DNA of 64,000 bases from Aristolochia californica (GCA_029961685.1 JARWKL010000004.1:18102348-18166347), one strand, 5' to 3'; positions 22,914 to 34,600 are shown, counted from the first letter of the stretch. The notes: a model not told the origin generated them from the letters alone. Numbers and translations are program-made.

Positions 22914-24314
22914 ATGGATTCCCTCAGCAGCACCCTGACGGACCTAGCAACAGCAATTGCCACACTCACGGTATTGCTTTCAACCCTATAGTCACTATTC
23001 GATAGTCTTTTAGTTCGTTCAGAATGAGGAGACATACATGAGAATTGTGCCCGATAAGTGTTAAGTGGAGAACTCTTACAACTCAAGGTTAAGGAATTAA
23101 CCGATGAGTTAAAAGAACTCAACAAAAGGCATGATATGCCCAGCTCCTTCGGGACTTCTAACGGATCTCCATCGCGAGAAAAGGTAGTCATGTTAGGCAT
23201 GAGAAAGAAATCACAACCCAGTCTTCTATGAAGATAGGGGAATTAGGGATTTCTACCTGCCAGTCTAGAGCTGGAAAGGAAACCTTAACGATTTCGATGA
23301 AATCGGAATCAGGGACTTCTACCTGTCAGTCTCGAGCTGAAAAGGAAGTCTTAACGGATCCATCCTTGATGGAAACGGACTTGTCTAGTAATGAGAAATC
23401 ATTCAAGGCAAAATTGGTTACCCCGTCAGAATTTACAAGGTTGAAAAGCCTAAATAAAATGGATAAACCAAGTTTTAATGAGTTTGAGTTTTTAAAGAAA
23501 TTTAAACCTTTAAAACTTTCGGACATTATGTCTGAGGAACCCTCGCTACGGCCTCAAAAGGTGGACATCGTTCGTTAAAAGATCGAATCCGATCATACTG
23601 TTCAATTCCAGAGATGGAATGAACAAATTGTACAAGGGATGAACACTCCCTTCTTCACCACTGAGTCCAGCAACAGTTGGAATCAAGTGAAGCTGAGTCA
23701 TGAAATAGACTCAAAATATGCATCTATGCTTTATTCATATGGATTCATAAAACAAATGGTACTTCACACCACTGACTTATCAATTTTGGAGAAAATGCCA
23801 CAAGAGATTTTGGAGGCTAGCAAAAGTTTCATCTCCATAACAAAGCATAAAGGAATTTGACTTCATTTTGTTTCCTGTAATGCTGAAATTGTTATTGACA
23901 TAAAAATGTTTCCAAGCATTTCTGTCATAACACTTTAAGGCCTCAAAGAAGATCACACAAAGATGGAATATGATCCCAGACATGTTCCAAAAGCCAAGCC
24001 ATGCCCAGAAGCAGTCTAGCCAACTAGGTGTATTCACGGTCTCAAGAACCTGATACAGCTCATACAACAGTTGATTCAGAAAAAGAAAAGTTTTGTCTAC
24101 AAGACCTCCATCCCACTGATGATCATCTCAAAAAGCAATAAAGAGACTCTGGCACCTATCCAGACCAGTCTCGAAGCAACGCTGAAGAAACTCGTCAGAG
24201 GAAATATCCCCTTCAGCAAAGAAACCAAGGAAAGCTTCTGCTAGATGACCCAGAAGACTTTTTCAAAAGAGCACACCTATAAATTGTGCATAGAAAGGCC
24301 GCTGTCTGAATGAG
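22914..24314 (+). pseudogene. 3' ORF (ORF VI position), unknown function, broken
   Basis: Starts at ATG 22914-22916. Early stops: TAG at 22989-22991 (CAG in the left copy), TGA at 23025-23027 (shared with the left copy), and a TAA soon after. The N-terminus is hydrophobic and followed by a K/E/L coiled segment. The middle part, 23228-23578, is open for 116 codons and holds two copies of a ST-CQSRA motif about 30 residues apart, then S/K-rich sequence. Further open stretches at 23639-23860 and 24060-24240 lead to TGA at 24312-24314. Total about 465 codons. The place matches the transactivator/viroplasmin ORF VI of caulimoviruses, or the second ORF of florendoviruses. I see no decisive motif, so function is left open. 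Confidence 0.6.
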
Positions 24315-24645
24315 CAGTCAGCAGCCATGTCAGCAGATAAGTCAGCAGCCATTAGGCCCAAGATGAAACAAAAGTCAACAAAGGCGGCTAAAAAGTCCGC
24401 AAAGGTGGCTTCAAAAGTCATCAAAGGCGGCTACACCAAGTTAACAATGGTGGCTACAAAAGATTCCATCATGTCAACATCATGACATCTCAAGAGGAAA
24501 AGATATTTCTACCCTTGCTTTTGGTGCCAAAAGGTAATAATGCAAGGGAAAAACTGACAAGCCAAAAAGACAAAAGTTACCCTTTGTCTTTAAACACACA
24601 CCTTTCAATTAAGGGTAAAAGCGAAAGACATGAAAGATCTTCAGC
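24315..24645 (+). promoter_or_regulatory. Viral promoter upstream region, right arm
   Basis: Between the 3' ORF stop and the TATA box. It begins with three GTCAGCAG motifs (24317-24350), then the four 21-23 bp repeats (24374-24461), then a TGAC/GTCA-rich part near 24470-24490 that corresponds to the left-arm as-1-like element but has lost the G. The same order occurs in the left arm. A 98-codon frame at 24482-24778 overlaps this region. It is Lys/Arg-rich and is broken in the left copy, so I do not call it a gene. Confidence 0.65.
24374..24461 (+). repeat. Four degenerate 21-23 bp repeats (right arm)
   Basis: Copies start near 24374, 24395, 24416 and 24440, each with a GTCA/GTCC/GTTA lead and a CAAAGGCGGCT-type core. 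The same array is in the left arm (15302-15388), so the repeats predate the split of the two copies. The spacing, about two helical turns, suggests regularly placed factor sites. Confidence 0.6.
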
Positions 24646-24652
24646 TATAAAT
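24646..24652 (+). promoter_or_regulatory. TATA box of the pregenomic promoter (right arm)
   Basis: TATAAAT, conserved in position with the left arm. A transcript starting about 30 bp downstream would carry a leader of about 1 kb before the primer-binding site. That length is somewhat longer than, but comparable with, known caulimovirid leaders. Confidence 0.6.
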
Positions 24653-25029
24653 TCGAAGCACCTCCAGAGGGTTAGACATTCGAAAAATGAGAGAAGCATT
24701 AGCAGATTCAAAAAAAGAAGATTCGAAAAAAAAAGAAGAATGCGACTTCCGGTGACCATCCTCCGGCAAGTTCCTTAAAAGCATAGTATGTTCTTAACAG
24801 CCATAATGGCTGAGTAGAAAAGAGGGAACCGACCGGTGGCACGGTCGGTAACTTCGGGAGTTATGTAGATAAGTAGTTTTTCCCTTTTTTTTAAGGGTAT
24901 GTATTTAGTTGTTTTATTTTGTTTGAACAATGTTTTTATATTTTTCGCATGTTTGTAATATTGTGATTCATACAGTATTTTTTATTACTGTTCATGTTCC
25001 GCATCTATATATATGATCTCCACAGTGTT

Positions 25030-25110
25030 TATATTTACTATTTCAATGTTACTATTCAAAAGTACTGTTCATTTTTACTATTCATGGTTACTATTCATGT
25101 TTACTGTTCA
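25030..25110 (+). repeat. ACTATTCATG-type short tandem repeats in the leader
   Basis: About six irregular copies of a 9-13 bp motif (TTACTATTCA, TTACTGTTCA and variants) in a row. The left leader retains only degenerate copies around 18860-18980. Possible protein-binding or RNA-structure role; none is proven by sequence. Confidence 0.6.
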
Positions 25111-25235
25111 CTCGTCAAAAAGAAATAGTATCGAAATAGTGCCAAATAGGACAAAAACTAGAGACTTGGAATTATTCGGCTACGCTCTGAGGTAGAAAAC
25201 AAAACGGAGCGGTGCTTTACCCTACTGAAGCAGCC

Positions 25236-25394
25236 ATGGAGCCGCAATGGTTAATAGGAACAGCTTGGGACCCTCTAGAGACCATGAGGACCGCATTGAT
25301 GGATTGCCGACGTGGTGGTAAGTCGGCAGGAATAGGGTCAAACCCCGAAGAAGTTCTCAGTAGCAGCACAAGTCATGTTGGGGCTACTAGATAG
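25236..25394 (+). CDS. Leader small ORF, 52 codons (right copy)
   Basis: ATG at 25236-25238 in a good plant context (GCC before, G at +4), stop TAG at 25392-25394. Uninterrupted in both copies, while every long viral gene is broken. A length of only 52 codons can stay open by chance, and most differences from the left copy are nonsynonymous. The product is rich in G, S and P with no recognised domain. Confidence 0.4.
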   Translation: MEPQWLIGTAWDPLETMRTALMDCRRGGKSAGIGSNPEEVLSSSTSHVGATR

Positions 25395-25633
25395 CTATGA
25401 AAATAGACACAAACGTGTACGTAGCAGTGACATGTGGTAGGAAGCAGGAGTGATATGATGGTAAAAAGATAGGAATATTGAAGTGTGACTGTAGGAATAG
25501 TTTCCTGTGAGTCATCGTTGTTTTCCACTGCTTGTAGCCAGTGTGTAGGTAGAAATCCCTAGGATTCTAGTTCTGCTGCCCTCAACCCTAGTTTCTCCTT
25601 ATAATTCGATGTGTGTCTATGATAGTCTGTTAG

Positions 25634-25669
25634 AGACTTGTTGTCTTTAAAAGACTTGCTGTCTTTAAA
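25634..25669 (+). repeat. 18-bp tandem duplication at the right viral end
   Basis: Two copies (25634-25651 and 25652-25669) of a segment beginning AGACTTG and ending CTTTAAA, differing at one base. In the left arm this segment occurs once and is followed directly by the primer-binding site. Here the second copy is followed by satellite. Confidence 0.85.
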
Positions 25670-28600
25670 CAAACGAACACAAAAGTTTTGTTGTCAAAGT
25701 TTGGGAAATTCCAGTACTTCAACCCTAATACCTTGGAATTTGATAAGAAAAAGATTTCCAACTGATCCTAACATGTTTTAAATATGGATATGCATGCTTG
25801 AAACATGTTAAAATTGAAAATGCCCTATGCATCCAAACCTTTTAAAGCGAACAACAAATGCTCATTAAATTCTCTCGTGAATGTGCAGTAGGATATTTAC
25901 CCGAGTCAAACAAGTCATTATTTTGCCCACTTACAAAAAGTTGACCTAACAATCACAGATAATTTTTAAAGAGATTTATCAATCAATCATGTGTAATGGT
26001 CTATGTTTTTGTAAGAAATGACTTTTGGATTGGAAGTACAATGTAGTTAAAAATCCCCCGCCTCCCCCTTTTCCAAATCATTGCAAAACCTAATATATAA
26101 AAACTAAAAAAGTTTGCAGTCCCTAAAACTTACAGACAGTTTTTGGAATTATCTCTCTCTACATTTGTGCATTTCCACTCCCTTCCAGATGTACACTTTT
26201 TTCTTAAACCAAAACTTTGAGTTTTCACATTTCGGTTCTCTCGTAAACAAGACGATAAAGGCAAATAGATCACAACAAAATGAAAATTTTAGAGTTTATG
26301 GATGGAAAAAATTTAAAAACAATAATAAATGTGAGTAAAGAAAGTTTATTCACACACCACCAACGAACACAAAAGTTTTTTTGTCCTAGTTTGGGAAATT
26401 CCAGTTGTTCAACCGTAATGGCTTGGAATTTGATAAGAAAGAGATTTCTAACTGATCCTAACATGTTTTAAATATGGACATGCATGCTTCAAACAAGTTA
26501 AAGATACAAATGCCCTATGGAACCAAACCTTTTAAAGAGAACAAAAAATGTTAATTAAATTCTCAAGTGAACGAGCGGTTGGATATTTACCCGAGTCAAA
26601 CCAGCCATTATTTTGCCCATTTACAAAAAGTTGACAAACAATCACAAATGATTTGTAAAGTGATTTATCGATCAATCATGCGCAACAAGCTATGTTTTTG
26701 TACGAAATTACTTATGGATTGGGAGTCAAAACCCATTGAAATGCCTCCCCCTTTTCTCGATCTTTGCAAAACCTAATATATAAAAACTAAATGAGTTTGC
26801 AGTCCCTCAAATCCATAGAAAGTTTTTCGAATTATCTCTCTTTACATTTGTGCATTTCCATTCCATTTTAGATGTACACTTTTTTCTTCTATCGAAGCTT
26901 TGAGTTTTCACTTTTCGATTTTGACGTAAACAAGAAGATAAAGTCAAATAGATCACAACAAAATAAAAAATTTAGGGTAATGAATGGAAAAAATTAAAAA
27001 CAATAGAAAATGTAAGTAAAGAAAATTTATTCACACTCCACAAATGAAGACAAAAGTTTTTTCGTCCAAGTTTCGGAAACTCCACTAGTTCAACCCTAAT
27101 GGCTTGGAATTTGGTAAGAAAGCGTTTTCTAACCGATCCTAACATGTTTTAAATATGGGTATGCATGCTTGAAACATGTTAAAGAGTCCAATGCTCTATG
27201 GATCCAAACCTTTTAAAGCGAACAAAAAATGCTCATTAAATTCTCAAGCGAACATGTGGTTGAATATTTACTCGTGTCAAACAAGCCATTATTTTGCCCA
27301 TTTAAAAAAAGTTGATCTAACAATCATGGATGATTTGTAAAGTGATTTATCGGTCAATCATGCGTAATGGGCTATGTTTTAGTAAGAATTAACTTATGGA
27401 TTGGGAGTCAACACTCAGTTAAAAATCCCCTACCTCCCCCTTTTCTCGATCATTGCAAAACTTAATATTTAAAAACTAAAAGAATTTGTAGTCCCTAAAA
27501 GTTACAAAGACTTTTAGAATTACCTCTCTCAACATTCGTGCATTTCCATTCCATTTTTGATGTACACTTTTTTCTTAAATCAAAAATTTGAGTTTTCACT
27601 TTCTGATTGTCTCGTCAACAAGAAGATAAAGGCAAATAGATCACAAGAAAATGAAAATTTTAGATTTTATGTATAGAAAAAATAAAAAATATTAAGAAAT
27701 TTAAGTAAAGAAAATTTATTCACACACCACAAACGAACAAAAATGTTTTGTTATCCAAGTTTGGGAAATTCCACTAGTTCAACCCTAATGGCTAGTAATT
27801 TTATAAGAAAGAGACTTCTAAATGATCCTAACATTTTTTAAATATGGATATGCGTTCTTGAAACATGTTAAAGATGCAAATGCCATACGGATCCAAACCT
27901 CTTAAAGCGAACAACGAATTCTGATTAAATTCCCAAGTGAACACGCGGTGGGATATTTACCGGAGTGAAACAAGCCATTATTTTCCATTCTTACAAAAAA
28001 CTGACCTAACAATCACAGATGATTTGTAAAGTGATTTATCGGTTAATCATGTCTAATGGCCTAAGTTTTTTTAAGTAATGACTCATGGATTGGGAGTTAA
28101 CACTTAGTTAAAAATCCCCCGCCTCCCCTATTTCTCGTTCATTGCAAAACCTAATCTATAAAACGTAAAAGAATTTTCAGTCCTTAAAAGTTACAGAGAG
28201 GTTTTTGAATTATCTCTCTCTACATTTGTGCATTTCCATTCCCTTTTAGATCTACATTTTTTTTTAAATCAAAACTTTGAGTTTTCACTATCCGATTCTA
28301 TCGTAAACAAGAAGATAAAGGCAAATAGATCACAACAAAATGAAAATTTTAGATTTTATGTATGGAAAAAATTTAAAACAATTTAACTAAAGAAAATTTA
28401 TTCACACACCACAATTGAACACAAAAGTTTAGTTGTCCAAGTTTTGGATATTCTACTAGTTCAACCCAAATGGCTTGGAATTTTCAAAGAAAGAGATTTC
28501 TACCTCATTGTAACATGTTTTAAATATGGATGTGCATGCTTGAAACATTGTAAAGATACAAATGCCCTAAGGATCCAAACCTTTTAAAGTGAACAACAAA

Positions 28601-31600
28601 TGCTCATTAAATTTTCAAGTGAACGTGCAGTGGGATATTTACAAGAGTCAAACAAGCCATTATTTTGCCCATTTACAAAAAGCTGACCAAACAATCACAG
28701 ATGATTTGTAAAGTGATTTATCAGTCAATCATGCGTAATGGGATATGTTTTAGTAAGAAATGACTGATGGATTGGAATTCAACACTCATTTAAAAATCCC
28801 TAGCCTCCCCCTTTTCCCGACCATTGCAAAACCTAAGGGATAAAAATAAAAGGAGTTTGCCTTTTGGAATTATCTCTCTCTACATTTGTGTACTTCCATT
28901 CTATTTTAGATCTACACTTTTTTCTTAAATCAAAACTTTGAGTTTTCACTTTTCCATTCTCTCGTAAACAAGCAGATAAAGGCAAATAGATCACAACAAA
29001 ATGAAAATTTTAGAATTGATATATGGAAAAAATTACAAACAATAACAAATGTAAGTAAAAAAATTTATGCACACACCTCAAACGAACACAAAAGTTTTGT
29101 CATCCAAGTTTGTGAAATTCCACTAGTTCAACCCTAATGGCTTGGAATTAGATAAGAAAGATTTTTCTAACTGATCCTAACATGTTTTAAATATGGATAT
29201 ACATGCTTGAAACATGTTAAAGATGTAAATGCCTTATGGATCCAAACCTTTAAAAGCGAATATCAAATTCTTGTTAAATTGTCAAGTGAACGTGCGGTGG
29301 GATATTTACCCGAGTGAAACAAGCCATTGCTTTCTCTTCTTACAAAAAGCTGACCTAACAATCATAGATGATTTTTAAAGTGATTTATCAGTCAATCATG
29401 TGTAACGGGTTTTGTTTTTGTAAGAAATGAGTTATGGATTGGGAGTCAACACTCAGTTAAAATTCCCCACCTCCCCCATTTCCCATTCATTCCAAAACCT
29501 AATATTTAAAACAAAATAGTTTGTCGTCCCTAAAAGTTACAGAGAGTTTTTGGAATTATCTCTCTTCGTTTGTGCCTTTCCATTCCCTTTTAGATGTATA
29601 CTTTTTTCTTGAATAAAAATTCTGAGTTTTTACTTTCCAATTCTCTCATAAGCAAGAAGGTAAAGGCAAATAGATCACAACAAAATGAAAATTTTGGAGT
29701 TTATGAATGGAAAATGTTTTAAAAAATAACAAATGTAAGTAAAGAAAATTTAGTCACACACCACAAACGAACACAAAAGTTTTGTTGTCCAAGTTTGGGA
29801 ATTTCCAATAGTTCAACTCTAATGGCTTGAAATTTTATAAGAAAAAGATTTCTAATTGATCCTTACATGTTTTAAATATGGATATGCATGTTTCAAACAT
29901 GTTAAAGATGAAAATGCACTATGGATCCAAACCTTTTCACAAGAAAAATAAATGCCAATTAAATTCTCAAGGGAACGTGCGATGGGATATTTACCCGAGT
30001 CAAACAAGCCATTATTTTACCCATTTACAAAAAACTGACCTAACAATAACTAATGATTTGTCAAGTGATTTATCAGTCAATCATGCGCAACGGGCTATGT
30101 TTTTGTAAAAAATGACTTATGGATTGGGAGTCAACACTCATTTAAATATCCCCCGCCTCCCCCTTTTCACAATCATTGCAAAACATGATATATAAAAACT
30201 AAAAGAGGTTGTAGTCCCTTAAATCCACAGAGAGTTTTTGGCATTACCTCTCTTTACATTTGTGCATTTCCATTCCATTTGAGATGTACACTTTTTTCTT
30301 CAATCGAAACTTTGAGTTTTCACTTTCCGATTCACACGTAAACAAGAAGATAAAGTCAAATAGACCACAACAAAATAAAAATTTTGGAGTTTATGAATGG
30401 AAAAAATTAAAAACAATAACAAATTTTAGTAAATAAAATTTATTCACACTCCACAAATGAACCCAAATGTTTTGTCATCTAAGTTTGGGAAATTCCACTA
30501 GTTCAACCCTAGTGACTTGGAATTTGATAAGAAAGAGATTTCTAATTGATCCTAAAATGTTTTAAATATGGATATGCATGCTTGAAAGATGTTAAAGGTG
30601 CAAATGCCCTATGGATCCAAACCTTTTAAATCGAACAATAAATGCTCATTAAATTCTCAAGTGAACGTGCGGTGGGATATTTACCCCTCAAATAAGCCAT
30701 TATTTAGCCCATTTACAAAAAGCTGACCTATCAATCACAGATTATTTGTAAAGTGATTTATCGGTCAATCATACATAACGGCCTATGTTTTTGTAAGAAA
30801 TGACATATGGATTGTGATTCAACACTCAGTTAACAATCACCAGCCTCCCCCTTTTCCAGATCTTTGCAAAACCTAATATATAAAAACTAAAAGAGTTTGT
30901 AGTCCCTAAAAGTTACAGAGAGTTTTTGAAATTATCCCTATCTACATTTGTGCATTCCCATTCCATTTTAGATGTTTATTTTTTTCTTTAATTAAAACTT
31001 TGAGTTTTCACTCTTCGATTCTCTCGTTAATAAGAAGATAATGACAAATTGATAACAAAAAATGATAATTTAAGAGTTTATATATGGAAAAAATTAAAAA
31101 AAATAACGAATGTAAGTAAAGAAAATTTATTCACACACCTCAAACGAACACAAAAGTTTTGTTGTCCATGTTTGGGAAATTCCATCAGTTACCCCATAAT
31201 GGCTTGGAATTAGATAACAAAGAGATTTCTAACTGATCCTACAATGTTTTAAATGTGGATATGCATCCTTGAAAAATTTTCAAGATGCAAATACCCTATG
31301 GATCCAAACCTTTTAAAGCGAACAACAAATCCTTAATAAATTCACAAGTGAACATGATGTGGGATATTTACCCGAGTCAAATAAGCCATTATTTTGTCTA
31401 TTTACAAAAAGCTGACCTAACAATCACAAATGATTTGAAAAGTGATTTATCGGTCAATCATGTAAAATGGGCTATGTTTTTTTTAAGAAATGACTTATGG
31501 ATTGGGAGTCAACACTCAGTTAAAAATCCCCCACCTCCTCCTTTTCCCGATCATTGAAAAACCAAATATATAAAAACTAAAAGAGTTTGCAGTCCCTAAA

Positions 31601-34600
31601 AGTTACAAAGACATTTTTGAATTATCTCTCTCTACATTTGTGCATTTACATTCCATTTTAGATGTACACATTTTTCTTAAATCAAAAATTTGTGTTTTCA
31701 ATTTCCGATTCACTCGTAAGCAAGAAGATAAATGCAAATAGATCTCAAAAAAAAAATTTAGAGTTTATGAATGGAAAAAATTAAAAACAATAACAGATGT
31801 AAGTAAACAAAATTTATTCATACACGACATACGAACACAAAAGTTTTGTTGTCCAAGTTTAGGAAATTCCACTAGTTCAACCCTAATGGCTTGGAATTTG
31901 ATAAGAAAGAGATTTCTAACTAATCCTAACATTTTTTAATATGGATATGCATGCTTAAAACATGTTAAAGATGCAAAGGCCCTATGGATCCAAACATTTT
32001 AAAGCAAACAAAAAATGCTCATTACATTCTCAAGTGAATGTGCGGTGGAATTTTTACCTGAGTCAAACAAGCCATTATTTTTTCCATTTAAAAAAAGATG
32101 ACCTAACATTCATGGATGATTTTTAAATTGATTTATCGGTCAATCATGCGTAATGGAATATGTTTTAGTAAGAAATGACTTATGGATATGGAGTCAACAC
32201 TCAGTTAAAAATCCTCAGCCTCCCCCTTTTTCCCGATCATTTCAAAACCTAATATTTAAAAATTAAAAGATTTTTAAGTGCCTAAAAGTTAAAAAGACTT
32301 TTTAGAATTATCTCTCTCTACATTTGTGCATTTCCATTCCATTTTATTTTTACACTTTTTTCTTAAATCAAAACATTGAGTTTTCACTTTCCGATTCTCT
32401 CGTAAAAAAGAAGATAAAGGCAAATAGAACACAACAAAATGAAAATTTTAGAGGTTATGTATGTAAAAAATTAAAAACAATAATAAATGTAAGTAAAGAA
32501 AATTTATTCACTAACCAGAAACGAACACAAAATTTTTGTTGTCCAAGTTTGGGAAATTCCACTAGTTCAACCCTAATGGTTGGAATTTGATAAGAAAGAG
32601 ATTTCTAACTAATCCGAACTTTTTTTAAATATGGATATGCATGCTTGAAACATGTTAAAGATGCAAATTCCCTATGGATCCACACCTTTTAAAGTGAACA
32701 ACAAATGCTTATTAAATTTTCAACTGAACGTTCGGTGGGATATTTACCCGAGTCAAACAAGCCATTATTTTATTGGTCAATCATGCATAACGGACTATGT
32801 TTTAGTAAGAAATAACTTATGGATTGGGAGTAAACTCTCAATTAAAAATCACCCGCCTCCTCCATTTCCCGTTCATTGCAAAACCGAATATATAAAAAAT
32901 AAAAGAGTTTGCAGTCCCTAAAAGTTACAAAGACTTTTTTAAATTATTTCTCTCTACATTTGTGCATTTCCATACCCTTTTAGATGTATACTTTTTTCTT
33001 AAATTAAAAATTATAGTTTTGACTTTCCGATTCTCTCGTAAACAAGAAGATAAAGGCGAAAAGATCACAACAAAATGAAAATTTTAGAGTTTATGTATGG
33101 AAAAAATTAAAAAAGTAAAAAATTTTAAGTAAAGAAAATTTATTCACACACCACAAATGAACACAAAATTTTTTTTGTCCAAGTTTTGGAAATTCCACTA
33201 GTTCAACCCCAATGGCTTAGAATTTTATAAGAAAGAGATTTGTGACTGATCCTAACTTGTTTTAAATATACATATGCATGCTTGAAACATGTTAACCTTT
33301 TAAAGCGAACAAAAATTCTCATTAAATTCTCAAGTGAACGTCTAGTGGGATATTTACCCGAGGCCATTATTTTCCCTTCTTACAAAAAATTGATCTAACA
33401 ATCACAAATGATTTTTAAAGTGATTTAAAGGTCAATGATGTCTAACGGGATAATTGTTTTATGAGAAATGACTTATGGATTGGGAGTCAACCCTTAGTTA
33501 AAAATCTTTTGTCCTCCCCCCGCTTTTCCTGTTCGTTGCAGAACCTAATATATAAAACATAAAAGAGTTTGCAGTCTTTAAAAGTTACAGAGAGCTTTTT
33601 GAATTATGTCTCTTTACATTTGTGCATTTACATTCCCTTTTAGACGTACACTTTTTTTTAAAATCAAAACTATGAGTTTTCACTTTCCGATTCTCTCGTA
33701 AACAAGAAGATGGTGGGAAATAGATCACAACAAAATCAAAATTTTAGAGTTTATGTATGGAAACAATTATGATAAATAAAAAATTTAAGTAAAGAAAATT
33801 TATTCACACAGCACAAACGATCACAAAAGTTTTGTTGTCCAAGTAAAGGAAATTCCACTAGTTCAACCCCAATGGCTTGGAATTTTATAAGAAAGAGATT
33901 TTTAATTGATCCTAACATGTTTTAAATATGGATATTAATACTTGAAACATTGTAAAGATGTGAATGCCCTATGAATCCAAACCTTTTAAAGAGAACAATA
34001 AATGCTCATTAAATTCTCAAGTGAACTTGCGGTGGGATATTTACCTGAGTCAAACTAGCCATTATTTTGCCCATTTACAAAAAGTTGACCAAACAATCAC
34101 AGATGAATTTTAAAGTGATTTATCAATGAATCATGCGTAATGGGCTATGTTTTTTTAAGGAATGACTTATGGATTGGGAGTCAACAATCAGTTAAAAATC
34201 CCCCACCTCTCCCTTTTCCAGATCTTTGCAAAACCTAATATATAAAAATTAAAGGAGTTTGTAGTCTCTAAAAGTTACAGAGAGTTTTTGGAATTATCGC
34301 TCTCTACATTTGTACAATGCCATTCAATTTTTAATCTACACTTTTTTCTTAAATCAAAACTTTGAGCTTTCACTTTCCGATTCTCTTGTAAAGAAGAAGA
34401 TAAAGGCAAATAGATCACAAAAAAATGAAAATTTTAAAGTTTATGAATGGAAAAAATTTTAAAAAAATTAAAAATGCAAGTAAAGAAAATTTATTCACAC
34501 ACCACCAACGAACACAAAAGTTTTGTTTTCCAAGTTTGGGAAATTCCACTAGCTCAACCCTAATGGATTGGAATTTGATAAGAAAGAGATTTCTAACTGA

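Larger units (their letters stand above)
24680..25651 (+). promoter_or_regulatory. Viral leader / large intergenic region, right-arm copy
   Basis: Matches the inverted left leader from about 24830 onward. An A/T-rich part is followed by a run of ACTATTCATG/ACTGTTCA-like motifs (25030-25110), the small ORF (25236-25394), and a further 250 bp to just before the primer-binding site. The site itself is missing: the sequence breaks into an 18-bp tandem repeat and then satellite. Several short ATG frames occur upstream of 25236, as usual in such leaders. Confidence 0.8.
14559..25669. mobile_element. Composite endogenous pararetrovirus (Caulimoviridae) island with two divergent arms
   Basis: An 11.1 kb non-satellite island. 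Base composition and content change abruptly at both edges. The left arm (14559-19195) is transcribed leftward and the right arm (19196-25669) rightward. Caulimovirid origin is supported by a tRNA-Met type primer-binding site, a 30K-type movement protein, a CCHC-type coat-protein knuckle, an aspartic protease with DTGSS, and a reverse transcriptase with YVDD followed by RNase H. There is no integrase and there are no LTRs, which argues against a Gypsy element. Duplicated regions (leader, promoter, 3' ORF pieces) occur in inverted orientation between the arms. Many nonsense codons and frameshifts make it a relic. The separate-ORF layout resembles caulimovirus/soymovirus-like genomes; genus is not assignable by eye. 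Confidence 0.92.

Noticed and set aside
24482..24778. 98-codon Lys/Arg-rich frame over the right TATA box
   Set aside because: Overlaps the promoter, is disrupted in the left-arm counterpart, and its composition follows the A-rich sequence.
14559..25669. Two components of a bipartite florendovirus, one per arm
   Set aside because: The right arm has no leader in its own orientation upstream of the coat gene, the coat gene is split between arms, and the left arm's joins look like deletions. Rearrangement of one genome type explains it better.
14559..25669. Target-site duplication of the virus island
   Set aside because: The flanks are in opposite orientation and differ in phase by 28 bp; no short direct repeat is seen, and caulimovirids do not use an integrase.
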